From contig CM070725.1 in NCBI GenBank assembly GCA_036346275.1, positions 34,596,104-34,660,103 of the forward strand: a DNA stretch of 64,000 nt, read 5' to 3'. The notes under the pieces are model-generated. The model ran no database searches and was not told where the DNA came from. It saw only the letters and a list, made by a program, of their open reading frames with translations. Origin of the DNA: Otatea glauca (taxonomy: Eukaryota > Streptophyta > Magnoliopsida > Poales > Poaceae). The translations under genes and the position numbers were made by a program. Shown piece after piece: positions 9,749 to 21,588 of this stretch; position 1 is the first letter of the stretch; every line of letters begins with the position of its first letter.

Positions 9749-10539
9749 TGTTGACGATCGGGACAGTCGATCGCAGAAAAGGGGGATGCAAGAAGATCGT
9801 TCGGGAGCGGGGCCCGAAGTCGTGCTCGTTCGGAGGCACCTAGCGTCGCGGGGAGATCGTCTAGAAAGAGACACCAAACACGAGGTTTATACTGGTTCGA
9901 GCCCCCGGGGTTGGGTAATAGCTCTACTCCAGTCTTGCCCTGAGGCGAAAGGTGTGATATGGTTTTGTGGGAGAATACAAAAACAGGGCCCGAGCAAGGG
10001 GTCGCTCTGTTGTTTTTCTTGGCGGGTGTTTCACGTTCTGCGTGTCTTCTGGTCATCTCGTGTTGTCTCGCTTTGGTCGGGGCGATCTATTGCTTTTGTA
10101 GCCCTCCGGGAGCCTTGTTGCTTGGTCCCGAGGCTGACGTCAGGAGCCCGTGGCGAGTTGACAGGTGCTGACGAGGGGCGTCAATAGCTGTTGAGAGCTT
10201 GACAGGATGGGAGCTGTTGAGAGCTTGACGGGAGCTGTTGAACCCTAGTTCCCACGCAGGGGCAGGTAGAACGCTGATTCCCACACAGGGGAGAGTTTTT
10301 TACACGAGATAAATAAAACGTTACAGATGCCTTTTTCCCTGAAGGTCGTGGGGGTGTTGAGGTCGAGGTCTCGAGGTGGACGGTGCCTGCCCTTGCGCCT
10401 GTGCCCGAGCTCGCTAGCCCTGAGCCCAAACATCGGGAGAGCACCTTCTATGTCGGAGATGAGCCCCCGGACCCACGGAAAAGCCGCCACAGAGCCCCGG
10501 GGGGATGTTTACACGTGGTGAGAGTACCGATCCCTGACA
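9749..10539 (-). mobile_element. 5' LTR of the minus-strand Gypsy element (791 bp)
   Basis: The LTR begins on the minus strand TGTCAGGGATCGG at 10,539 and ends CGATCGTCAACA at 9749, with TG/CA termini. The end is fixed by the adjacent primer-binding site. The base composition is GC-rich. The flank at 10,540 is AATAAACAAG; the opposite flank is outside the window, so a target duplication cannot be tested. Confidence 0.75.
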
Positions 10540-11190
10540 ATAAACAAGCGCGTGGTTCTTACATCTATTTTCTCCCGTACATAAACTTGGTACTTATGCA
10601 CTACAAACACTGCCCAATGACGCATGGCCCAATCAAATATTCATATCGTTCTGTAGGATTAACTTACTGTAGGTAACCTGCCGCCTACTGTCATACCAGT
10701 CAAGACTAGTATGGCTTGCGCCGGTACGGAGGATTTTCAATGTTAGTTCCCAAAGAACTGATAAACGCACCGCTGAAATTAAATTGATTGCTCAAAAGTA
10801 CAACGACACAGGGCGTTAGTATATATTGCCGCAGAGGACAAGTGCCTCCTGTGCTGAGAGTGGGGCGCTAAAAGGACTAATAAAGATATACAGAGCTCAG
10901 GAATTATTAACACATTTAGATGTAATCTGCGGGAAACCTTAATCATCTAGACATGTATTTCCCAAAAATATGGGAAATCGACATGCAGTAACGTCCTGCA
11001 ACATATTCAGTGTCTTGCTGGAATAATCACTTCACAACTATTTCCTGAGCCATCGGTGCACTTGTCTCACTTACTGAGCAGTGCAAATGAAACACGTACA
11101 TGTCTAGATGATCCAGCCCTAGGATACCCCATATTCTGTATTCAGTGCAACAAAACATGACTAAAACAAGTATCGATGCAACATACAGTG
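10540..11190. other. low-copy-looking spacer, no gene; 16-bp inverted repeat inside
   Basis: I see no coding frame above background and no similarity to other parts of the window. ATCATCTAGACATGTA at 10,942-10,957 is matched exactly as its reverse complement at 11,097-11,112, with 139 bp between. It could be the termini of a small MITE-like element or a hairpin, but no target duplication was recognised. Confidence 0.5.
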
Positions 11191-11191
11191 A

Positions 11192-11665
11192 TTGTGCCAA
11201 ATCAAACAAAGATTAGATGAGAAACTCACAGTGCGGGCTAGGGCTTGGAGGCGCACGGGGCGACAAAGGGAGGCCCGAGTGAGGGGCGGGCCGGCGGGTG
11301 GAGATGTGGACCGGCAGAGGGAGGCGCAGGCCGACAGGGGGATCCGGCCGAGACGAAGCCAGCACGGGTGGAGCCGGGCAACACCGGGGAGAGGCCGGGG
11401 GGTGACGTGTGGTGCGGGGAGATGCCGGGGCGGAGGGAGGCGCGGGCTAGGGCTAGGGCTAGGGCGTGGGAAGGCGGTGGAGGCTTGTGTGACTGTGGGG
11501 AGGCAGTGGAGGCTAGGGCTAGGGTGGAGGGAGGCCAAGCGTGGTGGAGTTGGAGGTTAGGGCTAGGACGGAGGAGACGGGCAGAGGGTTGCGGATGGTG
11601 GCCGGACATGAGAGCAGGGCACGACACAAGAGCAAGGGACAAGGGCAAGAGGGCAAGGAGCCGGA
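11192..11665. repeat. G-rich region with GCTAGGG repeats
   Basis: The + strand is strongly G-rich and repeats GCTAGGG, three times in tandem near 11,447-11,465 and again as pairs near 11,510 and 11,550. The flanks read GGAGGC and CGGGG. The open frames across it on both strands have low-complexity translations (Arg/Gly or Pro/Ser) and are not credible genes. It lies directly beside the CACTA element and may be a captured segment or part of it. Confidence 0.6.
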
Positions 11666-11684
11666 CTTATGCACTCTGACTTGG

Positions 11685-11765
11685 ATCACAGACGGTTCTA
11701 ATATTGAACCGTCTGTGATTCTACTCATCACAGACGGTTTAACCCTAGAACCATCTGTGATGAGT
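11685..11765. repeat. CACTA subterminal inverted repeats, left end
   Basis: ATCACAGACGGTTC at 11,685-11,698 faces its exact complement at 11,706-11,719 across a 7-bp loop. A second, imperfect pair follows (CATCACAGACGGTTT / AACCATCTGTGATG). In CACTA elements such subterminal motifs are the binding sites of the TNPA-type protein. Confidence 0.8.
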
Positions 11766-12039
11766 GACATTTACACTTTATAGTTTATAATACATTTTAT
11801 AGATTTTTTTAAGCCTGTTTTTTTAAGTTAGGCTGTTTACAGTTTATAATACATATATATATCTTATCTATTACCAAATTAATTTTATAATACATACATT
11901 TACAGTTTATAATACATGCATATAATACATACATTTACAGTTTATAACTTCCATCTACTACCAAATTAATTTTTTTACTCAAGTTAATTTCTTAATTTTT
12001 GTCAAGTTAATTTTTTCTCAAGTTAATAATACAATATAA

Positions 12040-12240
12040 TAAATACATCTCATTAATTACAATACATACATCTTATTAATTATAATAAATACATCTCATT
12101 AATTATAATACGGACATACATCTCATTAATTACAATACATACATCTCATTAATTATAACACGGACATACATCTCATTAATTGTGTTATAACACAGGCATA
12201 CATCTCATTAATTATAACACATATAATACAGGTACACTTA
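12040..12240. repeat. AT-rich minisatellite in the CACTA element
   Basis: The core ACATACATCTCATTAATTA recurs at least six times between 12,040 and 12,215 with variable links of about 6-16 bp, some containing CGG. The surrounding 11,770-12,040 is a related AT-rich repeat built on TTTATAATACATACA. Confidence 0.8.
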
Positions 12241-12449
12241 AAATAAACATGAAGACCTCATCATAACTCCACTTGCTTATTCTTTTGTATAAAAATTAGC
12301 CCTTCACGATGATCGACATGTGTGTAGCTAGCTTCCTCAGGTTGTTCTTCCTGGATCGTGATGCCAGTACTAATAGGAGGAAACTCATCAAACTGATTGT
12401 ATTCTTCCTCGTCTATCACATTCTCAACTCCGACAATCCTCCTTTTTCC

Positions 12450-15199
12450 TTAAAGAACCACGTGGCGCTTCTTGTTGGACGGGTTGGTTACATAGAAAAC
12501 TTGAACAATTTGGTTAGCGAGTACAAATGGTTCGTCTTGGTATCTGACACGTTCAAGGTCCACAGTAGTGACGCCGTACTTGTCAACCTTCACATGCTGC
12601 AGGTGAACCCAATGACACCAAAATAAGGGGATCTTGAATAGTATGTAATCGACCTTCCAAATTTCCTCAATGAACCCATAGTATGACCTCCTCGTCGACC
12701 CAGTGGTATTCAGCGCATCTATGCGAACACTGTTGTTCTGGTTTGTTCTCTTCATGTCCTGATCTCTCGTGTAAAATATGCACCCATTTAGGTCGTATCC
12801 TTTCCATGTTATAACTGTAAATGCTGCCCCTTTTACCAACCATGTCAGCGTATCACCTAACGAGCTTCCAATGATGGGTTGTCGCTCCTTCAACCATCTG
12901 TTGAAATGAAGGTTATATTGTCTGATGATCCAGGACTCCTGCCGTGATGGATTCTCTTACCGTAGCCAGTTCTTGTGCTCATCGATATATAGGGCCACAA
13001 TAGCCATGTGTTGCAAAATTGTGAAATGGGCTTTAGCACACGCAGTTGGATCAGGCGTGATTGATTTCTTTCCAATGGTCCTGATACCCTAGAGCCTCCC
13101 CTCATGGTAGGATCGAGGCACACCTATCAGTTCGACCCAAGCCATGTAATCCACACAGAATTCAATGACCTCTTCGGTTGCATAACCTTCGACAATGCTA
13201 CCATTCGGTCGAGATCGATTCCGTATGTAGAACTTGAGAATTCCCATGTACTTCTCGAACGGGTACATGCTACGTAGGAACACGGGCCCGCACATATTTA
13301 TCTCCCTCACAAGGTGAACAATGAGATGGATCATGATATCAAAAAACGATAGAGGAAAATATATCTCAAGATTACATAGAGTCATAACCACCTCGGCCTA
13401 GAGAGCATCTAGTCCTTCGGGATCGATGACCTTCTGAGCAATTGTGTTAAAGAAATAACATAGTTTTGTGATTGTTTCTCGGACCTTGCTTGGTAAAATA
13501 TTTCTAATTGCGATAGGGAGCATCTGTGTCATAAGCACATGAAAATCATGAGATTTCAAGCCAGTTAAACTCAAATCTTGCATCGAAACAAGTCTCTGCA
13601 TGTTAAAGGAGTAACCGGACGGAACTTTCACACCATACAAGCACTGACACAGTTCAGTTCTCTCGTCCTTAGACAGAGTGTAACAAGCATGTTCATAGTA
13701 TGTTCGGCCTTTATCGGTATTTTTCGGTGCTAACTCAGGTTTGATGCTCATATCGACCAAGTCAAGTTGTATGTAGATACCGTCCGTTTTTTTGTCCTTA
13801 ATGTTTAATAAGAGACTAATCAAGCTATCACAGACATTCTTCTCTACGTGCATGACGTCGATGCAGTGCCGAACTTCTAGGTGCTCCCAATAAGGTAGGT
13901 TCTAAAATATTGATCTCTTCTTCCACAAGCTCTTCTCATGGGTCCTCGATTTACGTCCCTTTCCAAGCGCATCCAAATTCTTAACCATATCATGAATGTT
14001 TGTCCCTGTTAAAGGCTTTAGAGCTAAACCGTCTTCGTTCGTTCCGTCGAATTGTTTTTTCATCTTGCGGTATGGGTGATTCCTCTGAAGGAACCTATGA
14101 TACGCATGTACACGGTTTTACATGAGTGATTCAGCCACACACTCTCGGTATCATCTAAGCAGCGAGTACAAGCTTTAGCTCCTTTTGTACTCTGGCTCGA
14201 CAGGTTAGCGCAAAGTGAAGTACTCTCGCTTGTGAGAATCCCATACCTGTACCCCAAGAGCCCACAGTGTGCTTAGATCTTCCACCAGTGGTGCTAGGTA
14301 CACATCAATATCATTCCTAGGTTGCTTCGGGCCTTGGATAAGTATAGGCAATAAAATGTACTTCCGCTTCATAGATAACCAAGGAGGAAGGTTGTAGATA
14401 CAGAGATTTATGGGTCAAATGCTATGGCGGCTGCTCATATTACTGAAAGGATTCATTCCGTCCGTACTCAATCTGAACCTTATATTCCTCGAATCCGGAG
14501 CGAATTCTTGAAACCACCTATCGATATTTCTCCACTGGGTGGAATCAGCAGGGTGCGTTAGCATTCCATCGTTCTTACGCTCATCCGAGTGCCACCGAAG
14601 CAGTTTTGCGTCCTTTGGGTTCACAAATAAACTCTTCAAATAGGGAATTACAGGCAAATACCACGCCACCTTAGTAGGAGGTATTTTCTTCACCTCGATG
14701 CCCTTGTCGTCGTCGTCTGATTTATATTTACGCTTGTACCTAGATGCGTTGCACACCGGACATACATGCAAGTTTGCGTACTCTTTGCGGTAGAGGATAC
14801 AGTTATTCGGATAGGCATATATTCTTTCTACTTCCATTCCCAAGGGAAAAATAATCTTCTTGGCTTTGTAGGTGGTTGTCGGTAACTCGTTTCCCTCTGG
14901 AAGCATGTCCGCTAACAGACCTAACAGCGCCGTGAAACTCTTGTCGGACCAACTGTTGCTTTTGCCTTTAATTTTATTAGTTCAAGCACGGATGACAACC
15001 TTGTGTATTTTAACTTGCAGCCCAGGAACAAAGGTTTCTCCGAGTCATCCATCAAGCTCCGGAATTTTACATACTCCAGCTCATCACAGTTCCCTTCTGC
15101 ATCCCGCAGCATCTGATCCAAAGCACAGTCGATATCATCCGGAGTATCGTTGACTTCGTCGATGATGTTAATACTACTTGCTTCCTGCATAATCTGCAC
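12450..15199 (-). pseudogene. CACTA transposase (TNPD/Transposase_21) with DUF4218 and DUF4216 regions
   Basis: The pieces in 5'-3' order on the minus strand are as follows. 15,199-14,921 and 14,906-14,415 match the Transposase_21 pattern (CPVCNASRYK, LPVIPYLKSLF, LLRWHSDER, HPADSTQW, STDGMNPF). 14,410-13,860 continues with MKRKYILLP-like and MGYRYG segments in broken frames. 13,853-13,398 begins MHVEKNVCDSL and runs into the DUF4218 region (HVLMTQMLPIAI), which continues at 13,391-13,089 (MYPFEKYMGILKFYIRN). 12,893-12,450 is DUF4216-like (DQDMKRTNQNNSV, VDYILFKIPLFWCHW). Order and spacing are those of intact autonomous CACTA elements. Several stops and frameshifts separate the pieces, so it is dead. 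No TNPA-like gene was found. Confidence 0.85.
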
Positions 15200-15585
15200 T
15201 TCACCATAACTAGTCCAACATGTATACCCCTTTTAAAACCCCTTAGAATCAAGTATGCTTCGATCTGCACTGGGTTTCGAAACATCCTCAGATTCTCTCA
15301 GTCAAAGCATGGACAAGGCATAACATATCTTTCTCTACAGCTCTTCTAAAAGCGGAGACGCTATTAATGTACTTGGCGCTTGCACGGTTCTCAGTATGCA
15401 TCCAGCTTCAGTCCATCTACGCTACGTATATAACAATAAGTGTTAAATAATGAATTAAGTACACTAGGAGTGCACATGCACATATATTCTACATATAAGG
15501 TACATTTAAACTTACCAATTAACCTATATAGCTCTTTATAACACAAAGAACAAATGGATATATATATGTAACCTACATTTAAACT

Positions 15586-15960
15586 TAACATCTTCAATTC
15601 TCTCTTTACATAGCTAGCTACATCTTGAGTATAATGCAATTAGAACCGATTACTACTTTAGATCAAAAAGAACAAATAGATCTACACCAAGCTAGATCAA
15701 AACCATCTTCAATTCCATCTTTACCAATCTAGATATATCTTGAATATAATGCAATTAGAACCAATTATTAGCCTAAATCACCTTCCTTTAAGTAACTATC
15801 TACATATTGAGTATAATGAAATTAGAACCAATTACTACTTTATATCACAAAAGAATAAATAGATCTACAACAAGCTAGATCTAGAAACCATCTTCATTTC
15901 CCTCTTTACCAAGCTAGATCTTAAATATAATGCAAATTAGAACCAATTACTAACCTTAGA
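15586..15960. repeat. degenerate tandem repeat 5' of the CACTA transposase
   Basis: CTTCAATTC-CTCTTTAC recurs at 15,591, 15,709 and 15,892. TATAATGCAATTAGAACC recurs at about 15,632, 15,746, 15,817 and 15,931, with TAGATC/AGCTAGATC words between. Unit lengths vary from about 70 to 180 bp. Confidence 0.7.
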
Positions 15961-16112
15961 TAGCCTAGAACAGAAGGATCTACAATCACACTTCCAAATC
16001 CAGGGTATCTTTTCACCAGATCGTCTCTCAATCGCAGCCAGCTCAAAAATAGCTCAGAAAACCCTAAAAATACAGAGAAAATCAGGGCTCACTGTACTTA
16101 TTTCCTAGAAAT

Positions 16113-16279
16113 TGTCATCACAGACGATTTTTGGCTAAACCCGTTTGTGATATGCCCCTCATCACAGACGGTTTTAGCTGTTTTTGCAAAACAAAACGTC
16201 TGTGATGGTACCTCATCATAGACGGTTTTTGAAAACCGTCAGCGATGGGAGGTCTAATATAAGTCTTTTTGTAGTAGTG
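16113..16279. repeat. CACTA subterminal repeats and right terminal inverted repeat
   Basis: There are several copies of CATCACAGACG in both orientations, a perfect 20-bp palindrome-like arm GACGGTTTTT/GAAAACCGTC at 16,221-16,240, and the tip GTAGTAGTG at 16,271-16,279. Confidence 0.85.
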
Positions 16280-16694
16280 GTTTTATTCGGCGTCAAAATA
16301 ACTAGGTTAGCTGAACCCAGTTTCTCCGTTTAGAAATAAATAAACGCCTAAGATAATGTTTTACTTTATTATGTGGCTGGGTCAGTTGGATTAGTAATGG
16401 AAAAGGAGATATGTAGATGCGGTGTGTTACCTTATTTGACCATTTGACCTTTCCGGTGGGGCTAGCTTAATACTGGGTTAAATTAATCCGCTTAACCCAT
16501 AGGTGTTTGTTGGTTAAACCCATGAAATATTTTTGCTCCTGCACTAAAAATATGTGCAATTTTGTTTCTACCATCTACCTTACTCATTTCATTTTTAACA
16601 TCCTTCCGTATTGTGTATTTTGTTTTTGCCACTCCATCCAATTTTTTTCTCAAGTCAACAGGGTTTGACAGTTAAGAAATATGCGAAAATATTA
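16280..16694. other. unassigned AT-rich spacer
   Basis: This is about 415 bp between the CACTA tip and a Gypsy LTR end. There is no open frame of note and no repeat recognised elsewhere in the window. Confidence 0.5.
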
Positions 16695-17423
16695 TGTCGG
16701 ACCCCGGAAAAACACATCCAAAATCCTCTGTGTATCATGTACTAGTCCAGAAAAAGTTAGTACATACAGTAAGCAAAGCTGATACCACAACATTTCATAC
16801 GAAACTTTATTCATTTAATTATTAGAGTTTTACCACATAAATAGCTCACAGGCCAATTGAAAAATAGAGCAGCGAAAAGCAAAAAAGAGTAGTATAGCCC
16901 AGTAAATCTTCCACAGGCAATCGACTGAGATAGCAGCCTAGTCATCGAGATCATCACTAGCAAAGAAGTGCTCCAACTCTAAAAACAATAGATAAGACAA
17001 GCTGAGTACATAAAGTGCTCGCAATTCACATAGTAAATGTAGTATTAATGAAAGGTAACAAAGGAAGGCAAAATAAGATTAATTTGAGCATAACACAACA
17101 TATGAAGAATAATAAGTAATTTCCAATGCATAATTTATATATAAAATCTGAGTTTAATCAAGTTTTTAACACAGGATTCATCCCGGAGCTCATCCCAATT
17201 TTTATAGACGGAATCCCTTCCATCTACGAATCATCGATCTTTCTCAAATCACTTTTGGAAAACCAAACTCTAATCTATGAAAGGCCAGCTCGGCATGCCC
17301 ATGACCTTGGGCACAACTAATCGATTAATTTTACACTATGCTTCCTTAGGCGTATGACTAAATGATTATTATAAGGCCTTTACAATACGCCATTCCAAAG
17401 CAGTCATGTCCCGCTAAGGTTCC
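16695..17423 (-). mobile_element. 3' end fragment of a long Gypsy LTR
   Basis: It starts TGTCGGACCCCGG at 16,695, like the copy at 47,220. It carries the conserved palindrome region (17,004-17,020) and the ATAAGGCCTTTACAAT and CCCGCTAAGG words that the 47,220 copy has about 800 bp in. Similarity ends at about 17,423, where a + strand LTR begins, so it was probably split by that insertion. Confidence 0.7.
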
Positions 17424-20400
17424 TATAACAGCCTGCAAAATTCTAAAAAGAAATAAAATTCAAATATAATTTGGAATTAAAGTTTTATTCTGAATTTCCA
17501 TCTTTTCCAAGTTTTTCGTGATTCGGTCTTTAAGAAAACCATTTTTCATTGTTGAAACCTTGATTTCCAAACTTTGAAGGCTAAAATCATATATGAATAA
17601 AATCCAAGAAAATTTATTTAAATTCAAAGATAACTCCAGAATGTACTAAAAAAGTCTCAAATCAATTTGAAAGCGTTTGATGCCTTAAGAAAATCAAAAA
17701 CAATATTCCATGACTATGAACAGAGACATTGTCAAAATTGTTTAAAAATATCCCAGGATGATCATCCTCTGAAATGTTTATGACATCATATATTGTAATA
17801 CCATCAAATTAAAATAAAATGAGAATGGGAATCCAAAATTTTAATGTGATTTATTTCTTGATTTTCTGGTATTTTTTGGTTTTTCTTGGATTTTTTAAAT
17901 AGAAATAAAGATATGTAGTGATTAAATTTACCAAAAATTATATTTAACTAAAGGAAATGTCCATAACTTCATTTCTGCAGTCAAAAGCCATATTAACATA
18001 TTTATTAATGAAAAGAATTGTGAATTAGTGAAATTTGACTAAGAACAGTAAGATTGTCAGATTAAAATAACATTATTCCGAACTTATCTTGTGCTAGAAA
18101 TTTTACCTTATCTTCTAAAGGGTTATATAAATCACCATTAAAAATATGAAAAATAAATAAACAACTTTGTTCTTTTAAAAAATCAAAGACTGAAGACTTG
18201 GAAATTCAAAAATTGCAATGTCAGAATTTTTATAAAATACAAATGAAAGACATGAAGTTCAAATTTTTACAGATGAATCCTGCAACCATAAGAAGTCTCT
18301 ATAAAAATTTCAAAAATTCCTGACAATATTATCTAAGATTTACGGTAAATATATCAAAAATTCTAGGGTGCATTTAGTGGGGTGATTAATGTTTTAGAAC
18401 AGACTTAGTTCACAGCCGTTTTACCGAGTTCTCCTTTTCACTCATTGACAGGTGGGGTCCCTGCTCCTATTCAGGCCCACATGTCAGTCGGTGCACCTCT
18501 CTTCTTCTTCCTTCCCCTGCCGGAGACCACCGTTGTGATCACTTTCCTCACAGAGACCACCGCCGTTGTGAGCCGCCATGCACCGTCGTGAGCCAAGCTT
18601 GGTCGTCGCCGGCCGGGATTGAACCCTCCCCGGTGTGCTCTTAGCCCCCTGTGCTGGCCAATGCTCGCGCGTCGACCTCCGACGCCACCTCACCACTGGT
18701 GAGCTCTGGACCGAGCCTCCCCTACTTGGCACAACTGGCGCGCAAGCCCTCTCGGTCAGCCACTAAGCCACACCGAGAGACTGACCGACGGGACCCACAA
18801 GCAAGTCATATGCGCACACACTCACTCAGGCGCATACCCACTAATAGCAGGCCCTCCCTGTCAGTCAGATGCATTTATTTAAATCCTGCAAAAAAAAAGG
18901 AAAAGGCACCTTCACAATAATGAAAGCGTACTATCCTATTTTCAGCCTTTTTCCAACCCAAATCAATTCAAAAATGAATAAATTTTGCATCCTAACTCCA
19001 AATCCAACCAAACAATTTTCTGAATTTGTGTAAATTCATGTAGATTTACAGTATTAAAAAATATTCTACTTTTGTTCTCTGGAAATAATTCAAATTTGAA
19101 TTTAAGTAAGAACCTAGAATATGCTCTATGTAAAATTTGTGCAAAATAACTTCAAAAATGATGAAACAAATTTTATTATGTTCCTGAGATCAGAAGGTTT
19201 CTAATTATACAAAAAAATATTTACATTTGGACTTAGATTGTATCAATTACTTAAATAGGTTAATTTCAATGCATTCAAAATTCAAATGTTTATAACTTGT
19301 GCAAATAAATTCCAAATTTAGTGAAATCAATTCCTATGCTCTGTTAAAGTGATAACCTTTCTGTTTATGCAAAAATATTAGGGTATTATGCTCTGTTTAT
19401 TCATGATTGTGTCTTATAAAGGATCATAGCAATATTTGAAATGTGAATAATCATAACGGATGCAAATAGTCTCCAAAACCTTTGAAACCAGAACCTAAAT
19501 CACTGAAAAATCATGAACTTTTGCTCTGTGATAGTATCTTAGGCCTAGACTTTATGTGTTAGTAAGTCTTTTTGCAATAAGCCCCTCAAGAAATGCTTTT
19601 GCACACACAACACCTTTTGTTGATTTTGTATCTTATACTTATAAATCTAAATAATTTTAGCATCTTGAATTTGTAATTATACACATACATAAATATAATT
19701 TTAGCTTCTTGAATTTGAAAAATAAGAATAACATATGTATAAAACTCAGGGAATCATGTCTTAGAATGGACTCAAGAAATATTTCATGACCAAATTTTGC
19801 AAAGGACCAAATTACGACTAAAGGACTGAATGAACTATTGTGCATATTATGATAACTCCAGAACCCTAAAACCACAACTATTTCTTTTAGTAGATTTTAA
19901 TTTGGTTTTATATCTGATTTCATTTTTTTGCCCTTATTAAAAACTTGTTATTTGTTATTTACCGTGTTTTCTGTTGAACGACGAGTAGACACCGACGTTT
20001 CAGAAGTCGTTGACGACAACCTCATCAACGATCCAGATTATGTGCTAGAAAGCGATCAACAAGGCATGCACCCCCTTTGATCATATTTATCCTATTATTT
20101 TACGGTGTTTATATTGTTTTATCAAAACTACTATACATGCGCTATGTTTAATAAACATTGATATATTGTGGGTGCTGGTAAAAGTATTCCTAAATTGTGG
20201 GATTACATCAATAATCATTGACACGAGAACCATGATAACCCCAGAATAAAGTTAGACAATACATAACTGTCAACTTGGGTATAAGCGATTACTTAACTAT
20301 CATGCTTAGCCATGCTTTAGTAAAGAAACATGTTACCCTTTGTGATCAAAAAGTTGGATATTAAAAAGGTTGGATATGATATTAAAGGTTGTTGATATTC

Positions 20401-21557
20401 TAATAAAAATGAAAATCAAACTATAATTATGACGCAGGCGATTATTGGCAATAGCCAGATGTCCATGGGACTTGCACGTAGATAGGGGGAGTCATCACCC
20501 GTGTCGGATTAATGACTGAACTATTTTGTTCTTTTCAAGGTAAGAAAACCATGCAACCACAAGTGCTAGTATGGGACAGCCTTAACTTATTAAGTTACTT
20601 AGAACTAGCTTTGCACATTAGAAGGCTATAGTTGTACGGGCTTTCTGTGACTGATTGCTCGAAGGGACGTTCACACCGAGGTGATTATCTAACAAACATT
20701 TACCAATACAACGATGTACACCATGCTATGGAGAGAAGTGGGACAATGGGGAGTATAACTATTTGTCGTACAGTGATTGTACAAATATCTTATGCCATCA
20801 TAGTATGGGTTTGTCATCACCGGGCTGGTACAAAGTTAGGTCTAAATAATGTAACAGTTATGTTATGATCGCTCTGCGGCACACCAATGAAAATGTACTA
20901 ATAGCTTGCACAAAGAGCTGATCATTTCTTGTGGGTAAAGCAGTAACCTCTGTAGAGTGTAAATCTTTTCAAAAAGCCGCGCCCACAATTAAGAGCACTT
21001 GGTAAAGTCGTCACATAGTTAAAAGTTTGACTTTTTCATAAAATGGTTTGGGAATGGAATTAATTGTTGGAAAGTCTTCATTTCAGTTTTGGTGCCAATA
21101 ATTGGCTGTGAACGATTTGTTAACTCATGGATGACCGAGTTGTTACATTCTGGTTATTTACTATCAAATCAAAATTGCCCTTTTACAGATTCCGTTTGCA
21201 ATCTACTATTCAATATTTACAATTCAAGATTGCTTGATGCAAAAGAACTTAGCAGCCATCCATTTGTTGTAGCCTGCATCTAATAAATATTTGGATATAC
21301 TACAAGTCTTACTGAGTACGCAACGTACTCAATCTTGCTATTGTTGTTATTTATTAGGTGATGAATCAGACTACCCCGACGAACCTTATGATCTCGCAGG
21401 TACGGGGAATACAACAAAGAATTTTTGTATGATTTACCTTATCAGTTGCCTATGGAAATTTTGGGCTAAGTCAAACTACAAGATAATAATATTTCCGCTA
21501 AATCTTTATTTTTGGATTGTAAGAATAATACGTATAACAGTCTCATTATCAGATGTA

Positions 21558-21588
<31 letters not shown>

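Larger units (their letters stand above)
7353..10539 (-). mobile_element. Ty3/Gypsy element, 5' half (LTR, PBS, gag, protease)
   Basis: Read on the minus strand from 10,539 the order is LTR, PBS, gag and protease. The coding sequence is cut at about 7,340-7,353, where the Tat-A LTR begins. RT, integrase and the 3' LTR are absent and presumably lie left of the Tat-A insertion, outside the window. The gag zinc-knuckle-like CPFHRARGHDLRSC and protease DGGSSLNLL motifs resemble Tat-type Gypsy elements. The LTR is unlike the Tat-A LTR, so this is a different family. Confidence 0.75.
11685..16279 (-). mobile_element. CACTA (En/Spm) DNA transposon, decayed
   Basis: The right terminus reads CACTACTACAAAAAGAC on the minus strand, ending at 16,279, which is a canonical CACTA terminal inverted repeat. 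Subterminal copies of ATCACAGACGG and its complement lie at both ends (11,685-11,765 and 16,113-16,260). A TNPD-type transposase with its companion domains is readable on the minus strand between. The left end lacks a recognisable CACTACTAC tip: GCACTCTGAC at 11,671 is at best a degenerate version. The left boundary is therefore uncertain and no 3-bp target duplication could be matched to GTT at 16,280. Confidence 0.85.

Noticed and set aside
9664..10056. upstream extension of the minus-strand gag frame to ATG 10,056
   Set aside because: The extension runs through the primer-binding site and into the LTR, so it is chance open sequence. ATG 9663 is the sensible start.
10540..11190. possible host gene fragment in the low-copy spacer
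   Set aside because: No open frame above background, no splice-compatible coding blocks and no recognisable protein similarity.
11192..11679. overlapping frames of 111-144 codons on both strands
   Set aside because: Their translations are low-complexity from G-rich repeats, with no domain and no codon signal.
18484..18920. short frames in the GC island of the 4.3-kb LTR
   Set aside because: The same island in other LTR copies does not keep the frame, so it is non-coding LTR sequence.
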